Assembly: GCA_963740525.1 (NCBI GenBank) | Contig: CAVUEG010000006.1 | Span: forward strand, 186,001-250,000 | From: CAVUEG01 sp963740525 | GTDB taxonomy: Bacteria; Actinomycetota; Actinomycetes; Propionibacteriales; Nocardioidaceae | Reading direction: 5' to 3' | DNA length: 64,000 nucleotides | Shown here: positions 39,191-47,263 of the stretch, piece by piece | How the letters are laid out: the number at the start of each line of letters is the position of its first letter | Numbering within the stretch: the first letter of the stretch is position 1 | The notes under the pieces: generated by a model | Seen by the model: the letters and a program-made list of their open reading frames with translations, nothing else | The model's database searches: none | What the model was told of the DNA's origin: nothing | Position numbers and translations under genes: made by a program

Positions 39191-39604
39191 TCAGTGGCTC
39201 GAAGAACCACCCTCGCCCGCGCGGTACAGACGCCGGACTGCCTCGTCTATGTCCTCTTCGGCGTCCTCCGCAGGCTCCAGGTACAGCCTGCCCTCGACGA
39301 TCTGGCCGTCCCTCACCCGCATGATGGTGACTCCCCGCAACGTGAACCGTGAGCCGTCCGCATAGTGACCACGCCAGTCCCACTCCCCCCACTCCGTGTC
39401 CCCGACGACGGTCGAGGAGCGGAGCTCGGCGACGAAGTCGGGCACGCCCTCGAAGACCGACGTCCAGTTCGCGAGCACCTGCTCGCGGCCGACGAAGGCA
39501 CGGCCGGGATGCACCGGCTGCTCGCTGCGGTAGTCCTCGGCGAACAGCGAGGCCACCCGGCGGGCATCGTGGGAGCTCATCGCCTCCCCCAGGCGTTCCA
39601 GCAT
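39191..39604 (-). CDS. SnoaL-like/NTF2-fold protein
   Basis: 137 residues. The NTF2-like fold is suggested by LERLGEAMSSHDARRVASLFAEDY, FVGREQVLANWTSVF, VPDFVAEL and WDWRGHYADGSRFTLRG. The family includes polyketide cyclases and many unknown ligand-binding proteins. It lies 7 bp after the flavoprotein oxidoreductase, presumably in one transcript, so it may act on the same substrate. No catalytic assignment is possible. Confidence 0.8.
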   Translation of the reverse strand: MLERLGEAMSSHDARRVASLFAEDYRSEQPVHPGRAFVGREQVLANWTSVFEGVPDFVAELRSSTVVGDTEWGEWDWRGHYADGSRFTLRGVTIMRVRDGQIVEGRLYLEPAEDAEEDIDEAVRRLYRAGEGGSSSH

Positions 39605-39611
39605 GGTTTCC

Positions 39612-40994
39612 TCAGTCGGCGGGAGCGATGTTCTGGTTGTGCCGGAAGACGTTCTCCGGGTCCCAGGTCTTCTTCAGCTGCTGCAGCTTGGCGTACTTCT
39701 CCGGCCCGTACGCCGCCTCCACCCGACCCGGGCCTTCGTCACCGATGAAGTTCAGGTAGAGCCGTCCGGTGCTCCACGGCTTCATCGCCCCCGACAGCTC
39801 ACGGGTGAACGAGATGTTGGCGTCGTCGTCGGCAGGGTCGGCCCACATCGTGAGGTAGTGGATGTTGAACGGCGCGGTCCGTTGACCGAACGCCGTCGCA
39901 TCCTCGGGGACACGCGCGATCGCGCCTCCCCCGGCCACGACGATCGTCTGGGTGAGCGGCGACCTCGGGTGGGTGGCGTGCTTCACGAGCGTCTCGACGG
40001 CGGAGTCGGGCATGCTGCCGAAGAAGTCGCCCGACCAGTAGTTGCGCATCCCCTCGGGGTTCGCCCCGTCGAGCAGCTGCTGGACGGCGACGTACGGCAT
40101 CGGCTGCACCATGTTCACGGCGGGCGGGCCGTACTCGAGCAACGGAGCCATCACACGTCGACCCTCCTCGGGGTCGCCGCAGTAACAGACGACGATGCCC
40201 ACCACGGGCTGCCCGCGGACCGGTTCGGGCACGAAGTCCAGCGGCGGGGCGGTGATGAACGCGAACCCGCTGCCGACCTCATCCGGCGCCTGGAGCATGA
40301 AGTCACGCCAGAACCGGAATGCCTTCGTGGCCAGCTCCACCGGGTACATCAGCATCCCGCCCAGCACGATCGGACCCACCTGGTGCAGGGAGAAGGTGAA
40401 CTGCGTGACGATCCCGAAGTTCCCGCCTCCACCGCGCAGCGCCCAGAAGAGCCCGGGGTTGTCGATCATGGACGCGGTGACCACTCGGCCGTCAGCCGTC
40501 ACGACATCCGCGGAGAGCAGGTTGTCACACGAGAAGCCGAGCTTCCGCTCGAGCCAGCCGCTACCCGAGCCCAGCGAGAGGCCTCCGACTCCGGTGCCGG
40601 AGACCCTGCCCCCGGTCAGGGCCAGGCCGTGCTCCTGGGTGGCGGCGTCCACCTGCCCCCACGTCGCGCCCCCACCCACCCGCACGGTTCGGGCGACCGG
40701 GTCCACCACGACCGTGTCGAGCCCTCGCAGGTCGATGCACAGTCCCCCGTCGGCAACAGCGGACCCCGTCACGCCGTGTCCCCCGCCGTACACCGTCACG
40801 TCGAGACCTGCCTGGCGCGCCAGCCCGAGAGCGGCGACCACGTCATCGGTCGTGGAGCAGCGCAGGATTCGCTGGGGCCGCCGGTCGATCATCCCGTTGA
40901 ACACCCGACGTGCTTCGTCGTAGCCGAGATCGGTCGGGGTGAAAGTCAGGCCGCGAAAGGCTGCGTCGGTCTTGGTCTCGCTCAGGTTGGTCAT
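39612..40994 (-). CDS. BBE-type FAD-linked oxidase
   Basis: 460 residues. Berberine bridge enzyme-like oxidase. The PCMH-type FAD domain has VTVYGGGHGVTGSAVADGG, whose His is the usual site of 8-alpha linkage, and GRVSGTGVGGLSLGSGSGW. The usual second Cys of bicovalent members is not seen at the expected GVGG site. A substrate-binding middle follows, then the C-terminal BBE motif YLNFIGDEG...WDPENVFRHNQNI. Substrate unknown. Co-transcribed with the SnoaL-like gene. Confidence 0.88.
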   Translation of the reverse strand: MTNLSETKTDAAFRGLTFTPTDLGYDEARRVFNGMIDRRPQRILRCSTTDDVVAALGLARQAGLDVTVYGGGHGVTGSAVADGGLCIDLRGLDTVVVDPVARTVRVGGGATWGQVDAATQEHGLALTGGRVSGTGVGGLSLGSGSGWLERKLGFSCDNLLSADVVTADGRVVTASMIDNPGLFWALRGGGGNFGIVTQFTFSLHQVGPIVLGGMLMYPVELATKAFRFWRDFMLQAPDEVGSGFAFITAPPLDFVPEPVRGQPVVGIVVCYCGDPEEGRRVMAPLLEYGPPAVNMVQPMPYVAVQQLLDGANPEGMRNYWSGDFFGSMPDSAVETLVKHATHPRSPLTQTIVVAGGGAIARVPEDATAFGQRTAPFNIHYLTMWADPADDDANISFTRELSGAMKPWSTGRLYLNFIGDEGPGRVEAAYGPEKYAKLQQLKKTWDPENVFRHNQNIAPAD

Positions 40995-41190
40995 GGCGCC
41001 TCCAGTCGACGCTCCAACGTCTCCCCACCCGGGAGTGCTCGCAATAGCGCGAACGGGTCATCGAACGCGGGACCTCCGTCCGGGACCTGCGTCACCCGTG
41101 CGTGGGTTTCAGGTCAGGCTGGCTGGGCAAGGTAGAGAACCGGTACGACGGCCGCCGCCCGGGTGACCGACCCGACGAAAGGGAGTCGAC

Positions 41191-41433
41191 GTGGGACCGG
41201 GAATCCTCCTCATGATCGTGGGCGCCATCTTCGCCTTCGCCATCAGGACCGACCCGACCTGGATCGACCTCCGCGTTGTCGGCCTGATCCTGATGGTCGC
41301 TGGTGGAGCCGTCATCTGGCAGGCCCGCAAGGTGCGCCGGGAGCGGGTCGTCACGCGCGTGAGCGACTCCTCCGGCCCGGAGACCGGGACCGAGCAGGTC
41401 GAGGAGATCGTCACCGAGCAGAGCGAGCGCTAG
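41191..41433 (+). CDS. Small two-helix membrane protein (DUF6458-like)
   Basis: 80 residues. Two TM helices, GILLMIVGAIFAFAI and VVGLILMVAGGAVIWQA, joined by RTDPTWIDLR, then a charged cytosolic tail ending EEIVTEQSER. The layout matches the DUF6458 proteins of actinobacteria as I remember them; function unknown. The start is GTG 41191 with GGGAG seven bases upstream. Confidence 0.7.
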   Translation: MGPGILLMIVGAIFAFAIRTDPTWIDLRVVGLILMVAGGAVIWQARKVRRERVVTRVSDSSGPETGTEQVEEIVTEQSER

Positions 41434-41458
41434 CCGAAGCTCGCCGTGCGTGCCGGAC

Positions 41459-41484
41459 AGACCACCCGGACCGGCAGGTGGTCT
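41459..41484 (+). terminator. Hairpin between the two small membrane-protein genes
   Basis: AGACCACC (41459-41466) pairs with GGTGGTCT (41477-41484) around a 10-base loop, and outer GGAC/GTCC can extend it. It lies 26 bp after the 41433 stop and about 80 bp before the SHOCT gene start, so it may terminate the first gene. Confidence 0.4.
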
Positions 41485-41566
41485 CCCCCTGTCCGGGGAA
41501 GGATCTGCCCCGCAGGCTGGAGGCGGGCCCATTCGGCCTTTACGCGGCCACAAGGAGGAGATCGGC

Positions 41567-41833
41567 ATGTCCGGATTCCACGACATGGACTACGGCTGGG
41601 GAGGCTGGCTCGCCATGGGCACGGTGATGGTGGTCCTGTGGATTCTGGTGATCGGTGGCTCGATCTGGGCCGTGCGCACCCTCGCCGGAGACCGTGGCAG
41701 AACGGGCGATCGACTCCCCCGATCGAGTGCGGATGAGGTGCTGGCGCAGCGGTTTGCCCGCGGCGAGATCGAAGAGGACGACTTCCGTCACCGTCGTGAC
41801 GTGCTCTCCGCGTCGGACCACGGGCGCGGCTGA
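41567..41833 (+). CDS. SHOCT-domain membrane protein
   Basis: 88 residues. One TM helix (LAMGTVMVVLWILVIGGSIWAV) and a C-terminal SHOCT motif (SADEVLAQRFARGEIEEDDFRHR). SHOCT is a short oligomerisation-type domain common at C-termini of bacterial membrane proteins. A strong AAGGAGGAG at 41552-41560 fixes ATG 41567. Its last 46 bp overlap the convergent membrane-protein gene. Confidence 0.85.
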   Translation: MSGFHDMDYGWGGWLAMGTVMVVLWILVIGGSIWAVRTLAGDRGRTGDRLPRSSADEVLAQRFARGEIEEDDFRHRRDVLSASDHGRG

Positions 41834-42297
41834 CGTCCTCCCGAGCCTGAACGGCGCCGCTTCCGGCGACCCGGGAGCAGGCCACCGACGGCCCCTCCTA
41901 TGCCCACCGGGCAGACCACGAGAAAGGCCAGGTGGGGGAAGAGGGTCTCCGGCGCCACGAACGTGAGTCCGCCACAGACCACCGCCGGCAGGATCACGGC
42001 GTACGCCACCCAGCGGCTGAGGAACAGTCCGCGGCTACCGACCCCTGCCACCACCAGCAGGGACGACGCGAGATAGATCTGGGACGTCCCCGAGCGCGCT
42101 TCGGTCAGCGCAGCCTCGGTGTTCTCGATGTAGAACGTGTGGCCGAGCCCGACCCCGAGCAGGTAGAGCGATCCCAGCACCAGCAGTGCCCACAGCACTC
42201 GTGCCGTCCGAGGCGCCGCCTGGTTCACCATCTCTTGACCATCTGCTTCCTGCCTCGTCATCGCATCCCGACCCGGACAGGTCCCAGTCTTGGCCAT
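41788..42297 (-). CDS. Multi-helix membrane protein of unknown function
   Basis: 169 residues. Four likely TM helices: VLWALLVLGSLYLLGVGLG, IYLASSLLVVAGVGSR, WVAYAVILPAVVCGGLTFV and LAFLVVCPVGIGGAVGGLL. The basic tail is RRKRRRSG. ATG 42297 or the internal ATG (AMTRQEADG) could be used. The 46-bp coding overlap with the convergent SHOCT gene is unusual and could mean the real stop lies earlier in another frame. Not recognised. Confidence 0.6.
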   Translation of the reverse strand: MAKTGTCPGRDAMTRQEADGQEMVNQAAPRTARVLWALLVLGSLYLLGVGLGHTFYIENTEAALTEARSGTSQIYLASSLLVVAGVGSRGLFLSRWVAYAVILPAVVCGGLTFVAPETLFPHLAFLVVCPVGIGGAVGGLLPGRRKRRRSGSGGRQPRPWSDAESTSRR

Positions 42298-42436
42298 CCG
42301 GGCGCCGATCGCATCAGTACGGGTACTCAGGCTGAACCTTGATGTAACGCAACGGGACTTTGGTCACATGTACGGGTTGGGACATCACCCACGCCGTGCC
42401 TGCACTGGGCAGACACACGCAGCTCCTGGAGGACCC

Positions 42437-43075
42437 ATGACCTTTCTCCGCTCCACGCCCGGACGGGTAGCGGCCGTCACGGCATCGCTGGCCGCCGCGG
42501 GGGTGTTCAGCCTCGCCGCGCCGGCCATCGCCGCGTCACGCGACTCCGACCACGACGGCATGCCGAACCGCTGGGAGGTCGCCCACCACCTGAACCCGCA
42601 CGTGGCCAACGCCCGGGGCAACCCGGACCACGACGGCCTGCGCAACCTCGCGGAGTACAAGCACGGCACCAAGCCGCACGACGAGGACTCCGACAACGAC
42701 GGCGACGACGACGGCGACGAGGTCCACGACGGCTGGGCATCAACGGACCCCACCGACGCCGACACCGACAATGACGGCATCCTCGACGGCGACGAGGACG
42801 GCAACCACGACGGTATCGACAACGAGGACGCCGACGACCAGGACGAGTCCTGCCTGGCCGACGACAACGACGCCGACCACGACGGCCTCGCGGACGAGGA
42901 CGAGAACGACCACCACACGAAGGTCCACAACCCCGACTCCGACGACGACGGCGTGCTCGACGGCGATGAGGACTCCGACGGCGACGGCGTGACGAACGCT
43001 GACGACGACTCCGACGAGCAGGGCGACAACGAGCAGGGCGACGACTGCCAGGACGACGAGGGCGACGACGACTGA
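42437..43075 (+). CDS. Secreted acidic protein with thrombospondin type 3-like calcium repeats
   Basis: 212 residues. A signal peptide (TPGRVAAVTASLAAAGVFSL to PAIAA) ends near residue 33. The mature part has repeated DxDxDG-type loops: DSDHDGMPNRWE, NPDHDGLRN, DSDNDGDDDG, DADTDNDGILDGDEDG, DADHDGLADEDE and DSDDDGVLDGDEDSDGDG. These are typical Ca2+-binding type 3 repeats. The C-terminus is DEQGDNEQGDDCQDDEGDDD. GGAGGA precedes ATG 42437. It converges with an ECF sigma gene, and its QGDD tail resembles the putative anti-sigma protein at 43914. Confidence 0.82.
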   Translation: MTFLRSTPGRVAAVTASLAAAGVFSLAAPAIAASRDSDHDGMPNRWEVAHHLNPHVANARGNPDHDGLRNLAEYKHGTKPHDEDSDNDGDDDGDEVHDGWASTDPTDADTDNDGILDGDEDGNHDGIDNEDADDQDESCLADDNDADHDGLADEDENDHHTKVHNPDSDDDGVLDGDEDSDGDGVTNADDDSDEQGDNEQGDDCQDDEGDDD

Positions 43076-43095
43076 CCGTCATCCAGGAACCGCCT

Positions 43096-43139
43096 CCGGG
43101 TGGTCGGCGGCCTCCCACCAGGAGCCGGCGACCACCCGG
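43096..43139. terminator. Terminator between the calcium-repeat protein and the ECF sigma gene
   Basis: CCGGGTGGTCG (43096-43106) pairs perfectly with CGACCACCCGG (43129-43139). The 22-base loop can form a small inner CTCC/GGAG stem. It is placed between two convergent genes. Confidence 0.6.
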
Positions 43140-43194
43140 TCTGCGTTCCCGCGAGGAGCGGTGTGCCTGCAGGCGCGGTTGATCCGCTACCGCC

Positions 43195-43797
43195 TCAGGT
43201 CGCGGGACGTACCGGCGCGGGTCGCGGGAGCTCCTCCGCGGCGGCCAACGTCGGAACCAACGCCCGCAGCCGGTTGAGCCCACGGTGGTGCGCCACCCGG
43301 ACCGCAGTGGGCTTCATGCCCAGCGCCAGCGCGGTGTTCGCGACGTCCAGGCCGACGACGTCGATGCAGGCGACCACCTCGGCCTCCCGCTTGGGCAGAT
43401 GAGCCAACAGGCGCCGGGTCAGGTCGTCTCCCCCGACCGCATCGCTGGGGTCGGTCGTCGCACCCCACATGGTGTCGTCACCGGCCCCGCCGAGGGCGTA
43501 CGGCGCAGTCGCACGACGGATCGAGCGCCGCCGCGTGTTGAGCACCAGGTTCCGGGCGATGCCGAACAACCATCCGGCGAAGTCGTCGCCATCCCCGGCG
43601 AAGGCCGAGATCTTCTGGGCGGCGATCATCCAGGCATCGGCCGCTACATCCTCGGCCGAGTGGCCGGAGTCTCCGGTGGGCAGGGTCCGCAGCCACACGA
43701 GCAGCCGTCCGGCGTGCGCGGCGTACAGCTCGCGCCAGGCGTCCTGGTCGCCCTGCCGAGCACGCGCGGCCACGTCGCCGCTGTCCGCCTTGCCCAT
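43195..43797 (-). CDS. ECF-type sigma factor
   Basis: 200 residues. Region 2: DQDAWRELYAAHAGRLLVWLR, AEDVAADAWMIAAQKISAF, FAGWLFGIARNLVLNTRRR. Region 4: LAHLPKREAEVVACIDVVGL, then the recognition helix ALGMKPTAVRVAHHRGLNRL. A short proline-rich tail follows. GGGGAG just upstream fixes ATG 43797. The divergent gene at 43914 encodes a single-TM protein that looks like its anti-sigma partner. Confidence 0.87.
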   Translation of the reverse strand: MGKADSGDVAARARQGDQDAWRELYAAHAGRLLVWLRTLPTGDSGHSAEDVAADAWMIAAQKISAFAGDGDDFAGWLFGIARNLVLNTRRRSIRRATAPYALGGAGDDTMWGATTDPSDAVGGDDLTRRLLAHLPKREAEVVACIDVVGLDVANTALALGMKPTAVRVAHHRGLNRLRALVPTLAAAEELPRPAPVRPAT

Positions 43798-43913
43798 TGC
43801 GCTCCCCTTTCTCGGGAGCCCCCCAGTACACAGGATTCTGGCGGCAGACGGGCGCATTCGGCAAACATCTCGGGTCGCGTAACGCCGGCGTCTGGTCATG
43901 ACATGTAACGGTC

Positions 43914-44609
43914 ATGAGGCGACATGCGTCCCGACGGCAGGTGAGCGCCTTTCTGCGCGCCGAGGCCGACCCGCCACCGCTGGACGACGTCTTCGTCGCC
44001 CGTCTCGCCCACGTGGCCAGGGAGTCGGCGGGATCGGCCTCCAGCCCCGCCCGGCGCGGCCCGGCCCACGTCCGCATCGCCGCCGTGGCGGCCAGCGTCG
44101 CCCTGATCACCGCCGGTGGGGCGTACGCCGCGGCTGGTCTGCGGCAGTCTGCCGCCCCTCCCCCGGCCAGCGGCATCGTGGCCGATGACGACGCCACGCC
44201 CGACTCGGGCGGGTACCTCGATCCCTCGCACAATGACGACAGGCTGGAGCAGGCCAGCGACACCGAGCAGGGTGAGCCACCGGAGCAGGGCGACGACTCC
44301 CGTTCCAGGTCCAGCACCCCGGCCTCGACCACGGCGCAGCCGCAGGTCCAGCCCGCTCCTGGCCCCCAGCAGGGCGACGACCCACAGGGTGACGACCAGC
44401 AGGGTGACGACCCACAGGGCGACGACCCACAGGGCGACGACCAGACCGGGACCCCGAAGCCCACCGCCGACGAGTCCGACGACCCGCAGGACACCGCCGA
44501 CGACTCCGAGGACGACGCCTCCCCTGCCGGCGGCGAAGTCGTCGACGACCCGGGTGCGGGCACCGACGCCGGTGTCGGTGACGACGGCAGCAGCGGTGCC
44601 GACGACTGA
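43914..44609 (+). CDS. Putative membrane anti-sigma protein with QGDD repeats
   Basis: 231 residues. A cytosolic N-terminus (VSAFLRAEADPPPLDDVFVARLAHVARES) of about 50 residues precedes one TM helix (VRIAAVAASVALITAGGAYA, about 53-72). A long acidic extracytoplasmic tail includes five QGDDP-type repeats (about 152-177). It has no HxxxCxxC zinc motif. Divergence from an ECF sigma gene and the single-TM layout suggest an anti-sigma role, which is inferred. No clear Shine-Dalgarno precedes ATG 43914. Confidence 0.62.
   Translation: MRRHASRRQVSAFLRAEADPPPLDDVFVARLAHVARESAGSASSPARRGPAHVRIAAVAASVALITAGGAYAAAGLRQSAAPPPASGIVADDDATPDSGGYLDPSHNDDRLEQASDTEQGEPPEQGDDSRSRSSTPASTTAQPQVQPAPGPQQGDDPQGDDQQGDDPQGDDPQGDDQTGTPKPTADESDDPQDTADDSEDDASPAGGEVVDDPGAGTDAGVGDDGSSGADD
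44370..44444 (+). repeat. Five 15-bp tandem repeats encoding QGDDP
   Basis: Five head-to-tail copies of CAGGGYGACGACCMR (15 bp each) lie in the extracytoplasmic tail of the putative anti-sigma gene. Each encodes QGDDP or QGDDQ. The length is a multiple of three, so copy-number change would keep the frame. Confidence 0.85.
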
Positions 44610-44739
44610 CGCACCGCCCGAGCGGGACCTCCGGACCTCGCCCCCGCCTCCAGATGGGCCGAAACCGCCTCGCGAGAGGCGCGAGTCCTCAATACTGGGT
44701 GCACGAGCATCCACCGGGGGCCTGATCAGGGAGGTTGCG

Positions 44740-46845
44740 GTGCCGAACCGCGCAGTTCTGCGCGTGATTCTCTTCCTCGTCGTCATCACGATGCTGGAAG
44801 AGCTGTCAATGCTCTCCGAACGTGCCCCCGGCCACGTCCCGGCCGCGTGGCCCGCGTCGGGACTCGCCGTCGGCCTCCTGCTAACGGTGCGAGAGCCGGC
44901 CGTGCGGCACCTGGCCATGGGCTTCCTCTTCGCCACCACCGTGCTCGTGCTCGGAACCCATGAGACGCCGGGCCTGCTCGCTGTGGCTTTCGGGCTCTCG
45001 TTCGTCGCCGAGATCTGGACCAGCCGCTTCGTCCTCGTCTTCCGCCGGACCGGCAACGCGACGCTGCATGACACCCGCGACCTGGCCCGCTTCCTGCTCG
45101 CCGCCGCGGGCAGCCCACTGGTCGGGGTGGTGGTGTTCGAGGGCCTCACCCTGGCAACCGGTCACTCCGTCGAGGGATCCGGTGCGCTCGCCCTCTTCAC
45201 GACCCACCTGGCCGCGCAGCTGATCCTGCTCCCGGTCTTCCTCGACGTCGGCCGTGGCGGTGTGGCCCGACGGCCCGAGCGGCTCCTGCAATGGATCACG
45301 ATGCTGGCGGTTGCGACGTACGTCATGACCGCCGACAGCCGGCCGCCGCTGCTGTTCACGATCGCACCCGTGCTGGCGTGGGTGGCCTATCGGTCCTCGG
45401 TCCGCGAGGCCGCGACCCAGATGGTGGCGGTCGCGTCGATCGCGGCTGCCATCACGTTCGACGGTCACGGTCCGATCACCCAGGTCGTCCACGAGTACGG
45501 CCTCCTCGGCGGCTCCCTCACCACCATGCTGCACTTCTTCCTGATCGACTGCGCGCTCGTGAGCCTTCCGCTGTCGGTGGCGGCGACCCAGCAGAGACAG
45601 GCCTCCCGCGACGCGGCCGCCGAGCGGGCCACCCTCGAACGCGTCGTCTCCGCGGCGCGGGGTACGGCGATCATCGCCAGCGACGAGAACGGCCGGATCA
45701 CGCTCTTCAACCCCGGTGCCGAGACGATGCTCGGCTGGGCCGCTGAGGACGTGATCGGCGGGTTCCCGGACCGGTTCTTCAGCGACGCCGAGGTGGTCCG
45801 CCATGCGGAGGCCCTCGGCGTACGGCCGTCCTTCCGGGAGGTCGCTGTGACGATCGCGTCCTCGGACGAGCCCCGCAGGACCTGGCACTACGTCCGCGGT
45901 GACGGCGAGGAGCGCGTCATGCTGATGACCCTAAGCCTGATCGCCGATGAGCACGGCGGCACGACCGGGTACCTCGCCACGGGTGAGGACGTCACCGACC
46001 GAGAGAACACCCAACAGGCGCTGTTGACGGCTCTCGAGCACGAGCGTGACGCCGTCGAGCGGCTGCGCGAGCTCGACCAGGCCAAGAGCGACTTCGTCTC
46101 CACCGTCAGCCACGAGCTGCGCACCCCGATCACGAGCATCGTCGGCTACACCGAGCTTCTCGAGGACGGGGTCACCGGTCAGCTGACTCCGGGACAGCTG
46201 GACCTGGTGGGGCGCGTGGACCGCAACAGCCGACGCCTGCTCATGCTGATCGAGGACCTTCTGACCCTGGCAACGATCGAGTCGACCGGCCTCGACCTGC
46301 AGCCGGCCCGCACCGACCTGCGACTGGCGCTGACAAGCGCGTACGACGAGGTCGTCTCGAGCTCATCGAACCGGCAGCTCGAGATCGTCCTGGACCTGCC
46401 GCACGACCCTGTGATCCACCACGGGGACGCGGTCCAGCTGGAGCGGATGGCACGCAACATCTTGAGCAACGCCGTGAAGTTCACTCCCGACGGCGGCACC
46501 ATCGAGGTCCGCCTCCGCCCCCGGGGCGACGAGTCGCAGCTGGTCTTCCGAGACAACGGCATGGGCATCCCTGAGGACGAGCAGCCGCTGCTCTTCCGGC
46601 GCTTCTTCCGCTCGCGCATCGCCACCCGGGAGGCCATCCAGGGCACCGGACTGGGGCTGTCGATCGTGCACCAGATCATCACCCAGCACGGAGGGAGCAT
46701 CGCCGTCGACTCGGCGCCCGACAGGGGCACCACGTTCACGGTCCTGCTGCCCCGTGACGGCCTCAGCGCGGCTTCCGGCCCCGGGCGCGACATCGCGGTC
46801 GATTCCGTGCCGCACGTCAGGTCGGAGTCCGCGACCGGAGCCTGA
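44740..46845 (+). CDS. Sensor histidine kinase with MASE1-like membrane domain and PAS domain
   Basis: 701 residues. About eight TM helices in the first 290 residues (opening RVILFLVVITMLEEL, with WPASGLAVGLLL) resemble a MASE1 sensor. A PAS domain (about 305-425) contains ARGTAIIASDENGRITLFNP. The kinase core has H-box FVSTVSHELRTPITSI, N-box NILSNAVKFTPDGG, FRDNGMGIP and GTGLGLSIVHQI. No receiver or partner regulator is adjacent. GTG 44740 has AGGGAGG five bases upstream. Ligand unknown. Confidence 0.88.
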   Translation: MPNRAVLRVILFLVVITMLEELSMLSERAPGHVPAAWPASGLAVGLLLTVREPAVRHLAMGFLFATTVLVLGTHETPGLLAVAFGLSFVAEIWTSRFVLVFRRTGNATLHDTRDLARFLLAAAGSPLVGVVVFEGLTLATGHSVEGSGALALFTTHLAAQLILLPVFLDVGRGGVARRPERLLQWITMLAVATYVMTADSRPPLLFTIAPVLAWVAYRSSVREAATQMVAVASIAAAITFDGHGPITQVVHEYGLLGGSLTTMLHFFLIDCALVSLPLSVAATQQRQASRDAAAERATLERVVSAARGTAIIASDENGRITLFNPGAETMLGWAAEDVIGGFPDRFFSDAEVVRHAEALGVRPSFREVAVTIASSDEPRRTWHYVRGDGEERVMLMTLSLIADEHGGTTGYLATGEDVTDRENTQQALLTALEHERDAVERLRELDQAKSDFVSTVSHELRTPITSIVGYTELLEDGVTGQLTPGQLDLVGRVDRNSRRLLMLIEDLLTLATIESTGLDLQPARTDLRLALTSAYDEVVSSSSNRQLEIVLDLPHDPVIHHGDAVQLERMARNILSNAVKFTPDGGTIEVRLRPRGDESQLVFRDNGMGIPEDEQPLLFRRFFRSRIATREAIQGTGLGLSIVHQIITQHGGSIAVDSAPDRGTTFTVLLPRDGLSAASGPGRDIAVDSVPHVRSESATGA

Positions 46846-46888
46846 TCCACCGGAGCCACGTCAGGCCCGGCTGGGTACTGTCGAGTCC

Positions 46889-47209
46889 ATGTCCCCCGCA
46901 TCGCGCGGCGTCGCTGACGCCGAGACCACCCATGCCCGCCCGCTGAGCCCCGGCTGGTGGCTCCAGGACTCCGAGGGCCGTGTCGCGGTCGCCAGCTGGC
47001 CGAATGCCGCCCTCAGCATCTGGATCGCCACGGCGCTGCTCGGCTGGAGCGGTCTGCTCGGCGGAGAGTACGCCGACACTCTTCAGCTCGTGGGTCGCGG
47101 CGCCCTGCTGGCATGGTCCCTTGACGAGGTGGTGCGCGGGGCGAGTCCGTTCCGTCGGGTGCTGGGTGCCGTCGTCTTCGTTCTCATGCTGGTCCGCCTC
47201 TTCGGCTGA
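46889..47209 (+). CDS. Small membrane protein
   Basis: 106 residues, not recognised. A hydrophilic N-terminus includes PLSPGWWLQDSEGR. Two or three hydrophobic helices follow: NAALSIWIATALLGWSGLL, LVGRGALLAWSLDEVV and RRVLGAVVFVLMLVRLFG. ATG 46889 has TACTGT seven bases upstream and no Shine-Dalgarno, so its transcript is probably leaderless and independent of the kinase gene 43 bp upstream. Confidence 0.72.
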   Translation: MSPASRGVADAETTHARPLSPGWWLQDSEGRVAVASWPNAALSIWIATALLGWSGLLGGEYADTLQLVGRGALLAWSLDEVVRGASPFRRVLGAVVFVLMLVRLFG

Positions 47210-47229
47210 CCCGCAGGAACGGCATGCGA

Positions 47230-47254
47230 CCCGACGCCCCCCTGGGGCGTCGGG
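47230..47254. terminator. Terminator between the small membrane protein and the acylase
   Basis: A perfect 11-bp stem CCCGACGCCCC/GGGGCGTCGGG closes a 3-base loop. It is positioned between convergent genes and probably works in both directions. Confidence 0.8.
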
Positions 47255-47263
47255 CCGGCCGGC

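Noticed and set aside
44370..44444. Possible CRISPR array
   Set aside because: Units are 15 bp, contiguous and without spacers, inside a coding frame; they encode QGDDP repeats.
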